Notes under the pieces: model-generated
The model's input: the letters and a program-made list of their open reading frames with translations, nothing else
What the model was told of the DNA's origin: nothing
Database searches by the model: none
Shown: piece by piece, positions 45,919 to 53,129 of the stretch
How the letters are laid out: each line of letters begins with the position of its first letter
Numbering within the stretch: position 1 is the stretch's first letter
DNA from: Gulosibacter sp. 10
GTDB taxonomy: Bacteria > Actinomycetota > Actinomycetes > Actinomycetales > Microbacteriaceae
Assembly (NCBI RefSeq): GCF_900163695.1
Contig: NZ_FUIC01000007.1
Coordinates: 1-64,000, forward strand
DNA length: 64,000 nt
Reading direction: 5' to 3'
Program-made: the position numbers and the translations under genes

Positions 45919-47001
45919 CTAGTCGGAGGACTCGTGACCGCTCGCGGCGGGCGGCGGGCTCGCCTGCGCCTTGCGCGCCTCGCGATCGTACTTCTCGTGC
46001 AGGAAGATGAGATGGGCGCGCGAATCGAGCTGCGCGTCCTCGATCACCGCGTCCTCGAGCTCGTCCACGCCGACGCGCATCAGCTCGATCACGTTCTCGA
46101 GATCCTCGACGAGCTCGTAGGCCGCGAACTGGGCCTCGGTGGTGCCGAGCGCGGCGACGCTCGAGACCCGCGCGGAGAGCTGGTGGTACTCGGTGATCCG
46201 GTCGACCTGCAGCGTGACGAACTTGGGGTAGAGCATGTGCGAGGAGTCGATCTCGCCGGTGCGGCGGATCGCCTCGAGCCGTTCCTCGAGCAGGGCCATC
46301 CGGTGGTCGGGCTCCGCGGTGACCGAGTCGTCCGCAGGCTGCTTGGCGCCCCCGGCGGCGGGGATGGACTTGGCGAGCTGATTGAACCAGCCGATCTCCT
46401 TGGTCGGCTCCACGGGCTCGATGCGGACGGTGTGCCCGTCGACGGGGTCGATGCGGAACTCGTGGTAGCCGTCGAGCGAGAGGACGTTGGCCCGCTGCGT
46501 CTGCCCCGTGCGCAGCGCCGCCATGAGCTTCTGCGAGAAGGATTTCGCCTTGGCGGCGCGGTACTCGCTGCCGAGCCCGGTGGTGATGGCGCGGTCGATG
46601 CGGTTCTCGGCCGAGATGCGGGAGCGCACCTGCCGCTGCTTGCGGCGGCCCTGGAAGTAGCCGATCACGCCCGCGACGGGCCCGGATGCCGCGCAGACCA
46701 GCAGCGCGACGCCCCAGGGCATGAACGAGATGTCGGTCACGAGCGAGGAGAGGAACCAGCCGGTGCTGACGGTCGCGGTGGTCGCGAATCCGGCGATGCC
46801 CCAGCCGATGGCGCGCATCGCGGGGATCGCGCTCGGCGAGAACACGTTGCGGCGCCACAGCTTGCCGCCCACCTGCTCGTCGAAGTTCAGCTCGATTGCG
46901 TTGCCCCGCCGCCGCCAGCGCACGCCTGGCACCGCGAGGTCGCCGTGCGAGCCGCCCATGCCGTCGGTCGAAGTCCAGCCGTGTCCGTTCATCCGAGCCA
47001 T
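45919..47001 (-). CDS. two-pass membrane protein of unknown function
   Basis: 360 residues (ATG 47001; an ATG nine bases downstream is also possible). Two membrane segments at about 75-95 and 100-120 (IPAMRAIGWGIAGFATTATV, MPWGVALLVCAASGPVAGVI) are followed by a basic stretch (FQGRRKQRQVRSRI). A long helical cytoplasmic region has FRIDPVDGHTVRIEPVEP and LIFLHEKYDREARKA. I recognise no family. It borders the phage-like lysis genes on the same strand but has normal host base composition and may not belong to them. Confidence 0.6.
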   Translation of the reverse strand: MARMNGHGWTSTDGMGGSHGDLAVPGVRWRRRGNAIELNFDEQVGGKLWRRNVFSPSAIPAMRAIGWGIAGFATTATVSTGWFLSSLVTDISFMPWGVALLVCAASGPVAGVIGYFQGRRKQRQVRSRISAENRIDRAITTGLGSEYRAAKAKSFSQKLMAALRTGQTQRANVLSLDGYHEFRIDPVDGHTVRIEPVEPTKEIGWFNQLAKSIPAAGGAKQPADDSVTAEPDHRMALLEERLEAIRRTGEIDSSHMLYPKFVTLQVDRITEYHQLSARVSSVAALGTTEAQFAAYELVEDLENVIELMRVGVDELEDAVIEDAQLDSRAHLIFLHEKYDREARKAQASPPPAASGHESSD

Positions 47002-47198
47002 TATCGCGCAGCAACCCGCGAATCGGATCGGCGCGGCGGCTGCGGAGCTGGTGAATACCCGCGAGAGTCGATCGCCCGGAACCGCCCCGCCGGGGCGGCG
47101 GACATCGAGGTATCGAACCGGCGCCCCGCCCTCTGCAGCCGGCCGCGGACGCGGACATGCGCCCAGCCCGGACGAATCCGAGCGGGGCGCATGCGCTC

Positions 47199-47474
47199 CT
47201 ATTCCGTGCGCTCCGGCACTCCGCCGCGGTGACGCGCATAGGACGCCGCCGCCGCGACGAGCGCGGCGGTGAGCGATCCGATCCCCGCGATCGCGAATGC
47301 GATCGCCTGCTGCTGCAGATCGCCCCACGTCGTCACCTGCCCGAAGGGCACCGCGAACGCGGCGCTCCCCGCGAGCGACTGCCAGAACGTGGCCTTCGCC
47401 CGCTCGAGTGCAGCCTTGCGGGTCCTCCCCTCGTCGGCGGACGGCTCCGCGCGCATTTCCCGCTTCTCCGTCAT
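47199..47474 (-). CDS. phage-type holin
   Basis: 91 residues from ATG 47474 (GGAAGGAG upstream). A charged N-terminus (EKREMRAEPSADEGRTRK) precedes AKATFWQSLAGSAAFAVPFGQ and a hydrophobic segment (AIAFAIAGIGSLTAALVAAAA), ending in a basic YARHRGG tail. This two-helix plan matches small actinophage holins found beside endolysin genes. It lies 185 bases downstream of an endolysin gene on the same strand. It would form membrane pores to release the endolysin. Confidence 0.75.
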   Translation of the reverse strand: MTEKREMRAEPSADEGRTRKAALERAKATFWQSLAGSAAFAVPFGQVTTWGDLQQQAIAFAIAGIGSLTAALVAAAASYARHRGGVPERTE

Positions 47475-47659
47475 GTGCTCTCCTTCCCGACCGCTCCCCG
47501 GTTCGGGCCTCTCCCGCTGCCGCGATCGGCCGGGCCGTACGATCCCGACGACATGCATCGGACGCTCATGCGGCACCGAGCCCCCTACGTCGTAGCAGTC
47601 CCCGGCGTCCCCGATGTATCGCGGGAGAACGCCGACAGTGGCGGCCGACGCCTGCAGGG

Positions 47660-48691
47660 TCAGATCTCCTTGAACAGTGCGTCCCACGTACCCCGGTCGA
47701 CTCTCCCGGATCGAGACATGCCCTGGCGCTCCTGGAAGTCCGCGACCGCGCTCCTGGACGCCGAGCCGTAATCGCCATCCACCACGAGCCGTGCACCGCG
47801 CACGTTGAGGCGGTTCTGCACCTGCAGCACGGCGAGCCCCTTGGAGCCGAGGTCGAGGTACTCCCACGTGAGAGGAGCGTGCTTCACCGTGAGACGCACT
47901 CCCAGGCCGACAGGCCAGTGCGTGAACCCCTTCTCCGGGGCGTTGTTCATCCGGATCAGCAGTGCTTCGGAGATTCCGTGGGCACGTGCGACGCCGTTGA
48001 CCGTATCGCCTCCCTTGAGGAAATAGATCACATCCCCCGGCCATGTCTTCACCGTGTAAGTACCGGCCGTGCCCTTGCCATAGGGCTCGACGTACTTCAC
48101 CGTCACCCACAGCTTCTGCCCGACCTTGATCACATCGGAGGTGAGCCCGTTCTGGCTTCGAAGCCATGCCGTGGAGACCCGGTATTTCGTGCCGATGGAA
48201 ACGAGCGTCTGGCCTTCCTTCACCGTATGCTGGCGCATCGTGCTCGAGACGCCGCCCGGCTCCTTGCTGCCGCCTCCTCGGTACTCGATGTGCCACGGCT
48301 CCTTCTGCGGCCAGCTCGCCTGGCCGCCGTCCCAGAACCCGTAGTCGCCCATGTTCGACCGCATCCACCCCGACTCGGTGGAGCCGTGCAGGTTCAGCGG
48401 CGAGCCGAGGTCGATCGCCAGGCCCCAGCCGTGGACCGAGGTGCCGGGCCTGGCGGCGAGGTTGCCCTGCCCGGACTGATACAGGTCCCACAGCCGCTGC
48501 TGCTCGGCGAGCGAGCGATGCGTCTCCAGGATCGGCAGCGTGTAGGCGAACCGGGATCGGAACACCGACGCCAGCGCCTCCAGCGCGCGTGCGGCCTCCG
48601 GCCGGAGCCGCCATCCCTTCCCTCCGATGTTCGCGGTTCCCGCGGCGTTGCGCATATCCCCGTTGGGGAATCCGATGTCTTTTTGCACCAT
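47660..48691 (-). CDS. phage-type endolysin: VanY-like peptidase, two LysM, peptidoglycan-binding domain
   Basis: 343 residues from ATG 48691 after a strong GAAGGAGG. Residues about 1-135 form a VanY/D-Ala-D-Ala carboxypeptidase-like domain, with THRSLAEQQRLWDLY, SVHGWGLAIDLG and the zinc ligands in HGWGLAID and PWHIEY. LysM 1 (HTVKEGQTLVSIGTKYRV...) and a second LysM-like unit (YTVKTWPGDVIYFLKGGDT...) follow. A C-terminal peptidoglycan-binding domain 1 has DLGSKGLAVLQVQNRLNV and GDYGSASRSAVADFQ. There is no signal peptide, consistent with release through a holin. Codon use is less GC-biased than its neighbours, a sign of transfer. Confidence 0.88.
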   Translation of the reverse strand: MVQKDIGFPNGDMRNAAGTANIGGKGWRLRPEAARALEALASVFRSRFAYTLPILETHRSLAEQQRLWDLYQSGQGNLAARPGTSVHGWGLAIDLGSPLNLHGSTESGWMRSNMGDYGFWDGGQASWPQKEPWHIEYRGGGSKEPGGVSSTMRQHTVKEGQTLVSIGTKYRVSTAWLRSQNGLTSDVIKVGQKLWVTVKYVEPYGKGTAGTYTVKTWPGDVIYFLKGGDTVNGVARAHGISEALLIRMNNAPEKGFTHWPVGLGVRLTVKHAPLTWEYLDLGSKGLAVLQVQNRLNVRGARLVVDGDYGSASRSAVADFQERQGMSRSGRVDRGTWDALFKEI

Positions 48692-49046
48692 AATTTGCCT
48701 CCTTCAGGCAGTGGGCCGCCCTGGTGGGGCGGCATAGTTGAGGCGGGGGTTCCCGCCCGTGGGTGTTTCCGGAACGCATCCGCGATGCGTTCCGGAGGCC
48801 CGGAAGCGATCCCCGTCGCCGGTTCTCGGCGACCGCAGTCGTCCTCGCGGACCCGTTTCGCCCTGCTCTCCGCAGGGCCTCCGGCGTACGCCGGATCGGC
48901 TGCCACCCTCCTCGCGGGGCGCGGCCCGGCAGCGCACGAGCGCGGTGACGCTCGCGGCCGCCCCGCACCACCGGTGGGCGCGGATCGCCGGTCGCACGGA
49001 CGCGGGCCGGCCATCCGTCGTCGAGGGGCGACGGCGCCCTTCCGCC
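48692..49046 (-). repeat. hairpin-dense intergenic segment upstream of endolysin gene
   Basis: 355 bases without a gene but with five inverted repeats: 48715-48721/48727-48733; 48742-48747/48752-48757; 48768-48780/48784-48796 (13 bp, 3-base loop); 48860-48866/48872-48878; and a 16-bp perfect palindrome at 48880-48895. They lie in the 5' region of the lysis transcript and could act as terminators, attenuators or protein-binding RNA. Confidence 0.6.
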
Positions 49047-49310
49047 TCACTCCGCGCGGGATGACGGATCGGACGGCCTCTGCGCCGCCTCTTCACGCGC
49101 GGCCTCCCGCTTGGCGGTCTCGTGGGCGTCGGCCAGGTCGTGGATCGAATCCACGAAGCCGTAGGCGTCTTCGTATGCGATCGGGCCGATGAGGAAGCGC
49201 TTCCGCCCCTTCCGCCTCTCGAGCATGATCACCGGGGTGACCTCTCCCGCACCGTGCCTCCACTGATACGCCCGCGCCCGAATCGCCGGGAATCCCTCTC
49301 GTTCCGTCAT
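49047..49310 (-). CDS. small hypothetical protein coupled to phage-type regulator
   Basis: 87 residues; ATG 49310 overlaps the stop of the HTH gene (ATGA). It contains GEVTPVIMLERRKGRKRFLIGPIAYEDAYGFVDSIHDLADAHE, alternating strand and helix, and a charged C-terminus. There is no known domain. The tight overlap implies joint expression with the regulator, perhaps as a modulator of it. Function unknown. Confidence 0.65.
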   Translation of the reverse strand: MTEREGFPAIRARAYQWRHGAGEVTPVIMLERRKGRKRFLIGPIAYEDAYGFVDSIHDLADAHETAKREAAREEAAQRPSDPSSRAE

Positions 49311-49741
49311 CGCTCCTCCTTGGGGTTCTCCGGGCTCCCGACGCGGATGATCGCGTCCGGCCCCGACTGCTCCTGCATCCCGCGACCGCCCGGAGCCCTG
49401 TCCTGCGCGATCGGCGCATCCGTCTTCCCGGTCCTCGTCGCCGCGAGTCGTCGCGGTGCGGGGAGAGCGCCGTCGACGGAATCCGCCGGTTCGAAGCCCT
49501 GCGCTCCGTCGGGCGTTCCGACCTCCTCACCGGGGAAGGCCTCGAACAGCGCCCCGATCTCGACCTCGAGCGCGAGCGCCGCAGCGGCGACGAACTCGCC
49601 GGAGGGCTCGGCTCCGTCGCGGATTCGCCGCAGCGTGAATCGGTCGACGCCGATCATGCGGGCCAACGCTCCGTCATCGGGAATCCCCCGCGTCTCCTTC
49701 AGACGCTCGAGGGCCCGAGCCCGAAGCCTGAGTCGTGCCAT
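49307..49741 (-). CDS. XRE-like HTH regulator of phage type
   Basis: 144 residues from ATG 49741 (GGAAGGGAGA upstream). The N-terminal half is an HTH: RALERLKETRGIPDDGALARMIGVDRFTLRRIRDGAEPSGEFVAAAALALEVEIGALFE. The rest is a disordered Ala/Pro/Gly-rich tail of about 70 residues. It is divergent from a second HTH gene (49869) across a 127-base region rich in GATGC/GCATC motifs, the layout of a temperate-phage genetic switch. Confidence 0.72.
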   Translation of the reverse strand: MARLRLRARALERLKETRGIPDDGALARMIGVDRFTLRRIRDGAEPSGEFVAAAALALEVEIGALFEAFPGEEVGTPDGAQGFEPADSVDGALPAPRRLAATRTGKTDAPIAQDRAPGGRGMQEQSGPDAIIRVGSPENPKEER

Positions 49742-49868
49742 GCCATCTCCCTTCCGTATCAAGCGATGCTCTTTCGCATCACTAAATTCATTCTTGCATC
49801 ATGCGATGCAAACTCGCAAGACGCGACGCGTTATTGCATGAACAGTCGGGATGCGTCACGATGGACGG
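49742..49868. promoter_or_regulatory. divergent control region with repeated GCATC operator motifs
   Basis: AT-richer than its surroundings. It contains two inverted repeats, GATGC-N6-GCATC (49765-49780) and TTGCATC-N4-GATGCAA (49794-49811), plus another TTGCAT at 49834-49839. Repeated half-sites between two divergent HTH genes are what cI/cro-type operators look like. Confidence 0.6.
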
Positions 49869-50321
49869 GTGACTTACCTCAACTGGCTCTCCGCCCGCAC
49901 GGACGGCGCTTCGCTTCGAGACATCGCGGCTCGCGCAGGGGTGACGCAGAGCACGCTCAGCAGGCAGATCTCGGGAGCATCGACGCTCGATGCAGGCCTC
50001 GTCATCAAGGTCGCGCGCGCCTACGGCCTGAACGTGCTGGAGGCGCTCGTCGCCTCGGGCTTCGTCACGGAGGAGGAAGCCGGCGCCCCCGGCGTCGCCT
50101 CGGCGCTCGAACGGGCGACCGATACGGAGCTCGCGAGAGAGATCCTGCGCCGAGCCGAGGAATCCGAGCGGATGCGAGAGCCCGTGAGCACGCTCGCCGA
50201 CGGCCCCGAGGGCGAGGTCATCGAGGCCGACGAGCGCTTCTCGTCGACGAGCCGGGCGCTGCCCGAGCTCGGCTACGTCGCCGGCACCGACGACTCCGAG
50301 GAGGAGCTCGACCGCGAGTGA
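49869..50321 (+). CDS. XRE-family HTH regulator paired with ImmA/IrrE peptidase
   Basis: 150 residues from GTG 49869; an ATG at 49851 would add six residues and neither has a clear ribosome site. The HTH is LRDIAARAGVTQSTLSRQISGASTLDAGLVIKVARAYGLNVLEALVASGF. The C-terminal half is acidic and probably the target of proteolysis. It is followed by the ImmA/IrrE gene with a one-base overlap (TGATG), so the two are co-translated. In ImmR/ImmA pairs the peptidase cuts the repressor on induction. Confidence 0.75.
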   Translation: MTYLNWLSARTDGASLRDIAARAGVTQSTLSRQISGASTLDAGLVIKVARAYGLNVLEALVASGFVTEEEAGAPGVASALERATDTELAREILRRAEESERMREPVSTLADGPEGEVIEADERFSSTSRALPELGYVAGTDDSEEELDRE

Positions 50322-50743
50322 TGTCGGAGGGCCGTGGCAGCCTCTCCCCCATGTGGTCACCCGATTTCTACGCCGCCGAGCACGGCATCGAGGTCGTCGA
50401 GGACGATATCCCCGAGACCGGCCGGTATTACCACGCGCACCGGCTGATCGCCCTCAGAACGGGCATGACCGCGCTCTCGAGACGCTGCGCGCTCGCCCAC
50501 GAGCTCGCGCACCACCACTACGGCGATACGTGCACGAGCCCCCGCATCGAGGCTCGCGCCGACCGGTGGGCGGCGAATCGGCTCATCCGGGTCTCCGATG
50601 TCGTGCGCTGCGCCGTCGAGCGGCCCGAGCACCCGGAGCACTGGTGCGATGAGCTGATGGTCACCCCGCACATGCTCCGGACGTGGATCTCCAATCCGAA
50701 CAACCACCGCCGCGCGGAACAGCTGTGGCGCCTCGTCGCCTAG
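50321..50743 (+). CDS. ImmA/IrrE-family zinc metallopeptidase (antirepressor)
   Basis: 140 residues. The zinc-binding HExxH is at residues 60-64 (LAHELAHHHYGD), followed by EARADRWAANRLI with the third ligand, the family arrangement. The protein is cytoplasmic. ImmA-type enzymes cleave a partner HTH repressor when mobile elements or damage responses are triggered. The partner here should be the gene directly upstream, which overlaps it by one base. The remaining 216 bases up to tRNA-Pro contain no integrase. Confidence 0.85.
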   Translation: MSEGRGSLSPMWSPDFYAAEHGIEVVEDDIPETGRYYHAHRLIALRTGMTALSRRCALAHELAHHHYGDTCTSPRIEARADRWAANRLIRVSDVVRCAVERPEHPEHWCDELMVTPHMLRTWISNPNNHRRAEQLWRLVA

Positions 50744-50914
50744 GCACGGGCGCGCGTCCGGCCGAAGGACGGATGGCCCCGGATCGTCCGCGACCGCCTC
50801 GACGAGGTGATCGCTGTACTCGCCGAGCAACGGCACCGCGCGCTGGTAGGTCCAGTGCCAAGACGACCGGAAGACGACCGTGGCCTACACCTGGCCTAAC
50901 CCGGAAACGGAAGT

Positions 50915-50952
50915 GGCCCCGACTCCCGCATCAGAGTGCGGGAGTCCGGGCC
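50915..50952 (-). terminator. terminator after tRNA-Pro
   Basis: 16-bp arms with one mismatch (50915-50930 and 50937-50952) and a 6-base loop, 8 bases beyond the tRNA 3' end. Confidence 0.7.
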
Positions 50953-50959
50953 TTCGCGG

Positions 50960-51033
50960 TCGGGACTACAGGATTTGAACCTGCGACTTCTCGCTCCCAA
51001 AGCGAGCGCTCTACCAAGCTGAGCTAAGTCCCG
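50960..51033 (-). tRNA. tRNA-Pro (anticodon TGG)
   Basis: The reverse strand folds into a full cloverleaf: acceptor CGGGACT/AGTCCCG, D arm with AGCTC...GAGC, anticodon stem CTCGC/GCGAG around loop TTTGGGA (anticodon TGG), and T loop GGTTCAAATCC. No CCA is encoded. Its 3' end faces the phage-derived module. Confidence 0.95.
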
Positions 51034-51053
51034 GCGCCGCGGATCGCGGCCCG

Positions 51054-51064
51054 TGCAAGTGTAG
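51054..51064 (-). promoter_or_regulatory. tRNA-Pro promoter -10 region
   Basis: On the reverse strand CTACACTTGCA contains a TACACT -10 element ending 25 bases before the tRNA. The same 11-mer occurs upstream of tRNA-Gly (55805-55815). Confidence 0.5.
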
Positions 51065-51137
51065 CCCGGATTCGGCGGCGGCCGTCCGTCGAGCCGTTCG
51101 GAGCGGAAGCACACCGCCGCCGCCTAGCGTGAGCGGC

Positions 51138-52445
51138 ATGACCGCCGTGCCGATCATCCCCGAGGACGACCTCGCACTCGCCGCGGCCTGGCGCGCCCGG
51201 CCGACCGACCCTGAGCAGCTCGCTCGGCGCCTCTCCGAATTCCTCACGGGCCTCCGCGGACTCGCGCCCGCGGCGCGAACCTGGCGGCGCCGCCCCGCGA
51301 AGACCGTGATCGAGGCGGACGACGTCGAGGGCCTCGCCAAGGTGATCCGCCTGCGCATCGCGAAGGATTCTCGCGGCGCTCCCATCCCCGCCATGGGGTA
51401 CCTGCTCGACCTCACCTCCGAGGAGGTGCCCGGGCTGCATGTGCACCTTCACGCCGGTCAGACGGAGGAGACCGTGGAGAGCTCCTGCGCGCTGCACCTG
51501 GAATCCTCGTGCACCGCCCTCCGCACCCCGCCCGAAGCGCGATCCCTGATGGAGGCGATCGTCAGGGCGTTCGACCCCGATTGGGCGGTATGGACCTCCG
51601 GGCTCCTCGGCGGCGCCGAGCATCTCACCGACGAACGACGCTCGCTCGGCTACCTCAATTACGGCTGGCGCGATGCGATGCTCGCACTCGATCCCCGCGC
51701 GGAGCGCTTCCACCGGGGCGCGATCGCCCGCCTCGGCGACGACCCCGAGCTCCGAGACCCCGCGCCGATGCTCGACCTCCTGGACCGCCTCTGGCGATCG
51801 GCCGCCCGCGATCCGGTTCCCGCCGATCCGACTCGCGTTCCCGAGCTCCACCGGATCGGCTGGGATCTCGGGTTCGCCCTCGTGGACGGCGGCAGTGTCT
51901 GGCGCATCGTGGATCGCGGGCACGTCATCATCGAGATGAGCCGCGAGGAGTACGTCGTGTGGACCTCGGCCGCGGGACGCCCGGCGACCGTCGACGGCAG
52001 CTGGACCCTCGCAGACGCGAACGAGCGGGCGCAGTCGCTCGCGGTGCCCCGCCCCGAGCCGATCCTCCGGGCGCTGCTGAACCACGGGCTCATCGCCGAG
52101 GTCCCGGCGCTCGGCGGCTCCGTCAGGGACTTCTGCAGAACGCACCGCATCGAGACGCTGATGCCGGTGCTCGGCGCCGCGGACTGGCCGATCGGCGCCG
52201 CCCTGATCGGCCCGAGGGAGGGCGACGGCATCGCCGTCGGGGGCACGACGGCGAACGTGTACACGATCGGCCCCGCGTACCCCGACCTCTGGAGCGCCTG
52301 CGAGACCGTGGCCTCGACCGATCCATCAGGGGCGAGCACGCCGTGGTTCGTCGCCGAGCAGTTCCTCCGCGAATCGCAGCGGCTCGTCGCGCGCGGCGCG
52401 CTGAGCCTGCAGACCGTCGACGCCCCGAGCGGAGGAACGGCATGA
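51138..52445 (+). CDS. protein of unknown function, immunity-like N-terminus plus winged-helix-like region
   Basis: 435 residues from ATG 51138 (GTG 51129 possible). Residues about 60-190 (GLHVHLHAG, FDPDWAVWTSGLLGG, SLGYLNYGWRDAM) resemble Imm52-type immunity proteins, but only weakly. A middle region (VDGGSVWRIVDRGHVIIEMSREEYVVW ... ALLNHGLIAEV) is echoed in the next gene. The C-terminus has GIAVGGTTANVYTIGPAYPDLWSACE. There is no signal peptide or catalytic motif. It overlaps the next gene by ATGA. It could be an immunity or signalling protein; I cannot assign a function. Confidence 0.6.
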   Translation: MTAVPIIPEDDLALAAAWRARPTDPEQLARRLSEFLTGLRGLAPAARTWRRRPAKTVIEADDVEGLAKVIRLRIAKDSRGAPIPAMGYLLDLTSEEVPGLHVHLHAGQTEETVESSCALHLESSCTALRTPPEARSLMEAIVRAFDPDWAVWTSGLLGGAEHLTDERRSLGYLNYGWRDAMLALDPRAERFHRGAIARLGDDPELRDPAPMLDLLDRLWRSAARDPVPADPTRVPELHRIGWDLGFALVDGGSVWRIVDRGHVIIEMSREEYVVWTSAAGRPATVDGSWTLADANERAQSLAVPRPEPILRALLNHGLIAEVPALGGSVRDFCRTHRIETLMPVLGAADWPIGAALIGPREGDGIAVGGTTANVYTIGPAYPDLWSACETVASTDPSGASTPWFVAEQFLRESQRLVARGALSLQTVDAPSGGTA

Positions 52446-53116
52446 TGCTCCCGACACTCGCGCTGCCGATCGGGTTCCCGGCCGGCAAGCACTTCGTGGA
52501 TGGCGGCGCGCACCGGATCGTCCGCAACGGCCGCGAGATCCACGAGCTCGACAGCGTCGAGGCGGCGCTGTGGCGCGCCGCCCGGGACTGCGAATCCTCG
52601 CTCGCCGAGCTTCCCGGCCACGCGGGACTCGATCCCGGCGACGCCGCGGACGGCCTCGGCCGGCTCGAGCGGGAGGGGCTCCTCGTCGACCTCCCCCTCG
52701 ACGCCCTGACTCCGACGGGGCGACGACGGCGGATCGAGTTCGGCGCCCGGCATCGGTACCGGCCGATGATGCTCGACGTGGGCCCCGCGGACGAGCCCTT
52801 CCACTGGCTCCTCGCGGAGGGCGCGATCAACAGTGAGCCGTACAACACCACCGTCGTTCCCGAGACCACGGAGATCGTCCGGCTCGCCCTCGCCTTCGCC
52901 CTTACCATCTCCGAGGTCGCCGAGAGCTTTGCCGGCGAGGACTCGGTCGAGGCGGTCGACGAGGCGTATCGGTCCACCATCATCCCCGAGCTCCGACGGC
53001 TCCTCGCCCCCGGTCTCGGCTATCTCGACGAACTCCCCGACGAGCGCTCGGTCCCGGCCTACGTCCGGCTGAACCGGCCCGACGAGTGGAAGGGCTACTG
53101 GCAGCAGCCGGGCTAG
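52442..53116 (+). CDS. protein of unknown function, partner of the upstream gene
   Basis: 224 residues; ATG 52442 overlaps the upstream stop. Residues about 17-90 (FVDGGAHRIVRNGREIHELDSVEAALWRAARD ... LGRLEREGLLVDL) repeat the layout of the middle region of the upstream protein, suggesting a shared winged-helix-like module. The second half is helical, with AEGAINSEPYNTTVVPETTEIVRLAL. It is soluble, with no known motif. It is probably part of a two-protein complex or the product of an old partial duplication. Confidence 0.6.
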   Translation: MMLPTLALPIGFPAGKHFVDGGAHRIVRNGREIHELDSVEAALWRAARDCESSLAELPGHAGLDPGDAADGLGRLEREGLLVDLPLDALTPTGRRRRIEFGARHRYRPMMLDVGPADEPFHWLLAEGAINSEPYNTTVVPETTEIVRLALAFALTISEVAESFAGEDSVEAVDEAYRSTIIPELRRLLAPGLGYLDELPDERSVPAYVRLNRPDEWKGYWQQPG

Positions 53117-53129
53117 CCGGGGCCGGACC

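Noticed and set aside
45900-47200. Search for a direct repeat of the tRNA-Pro 3' end that would mark the far attachment site of the phage-derived module
   Set aside because: I found no copy of the tRNA 3' sequence on the left side, so the left boundary and integration at the tRNA remain unproven.
50744-50900. Possible remnant of an integrase or other gene between the ImmA gene and tRNA-Pro (for example a stretch reading IVRDRLDEVIAVLAEQR)
   Set aside because: There is no start codon, and no integrase catalytic Arg/His/Tyr motifs could be seen, so I did not call a pseudogene.
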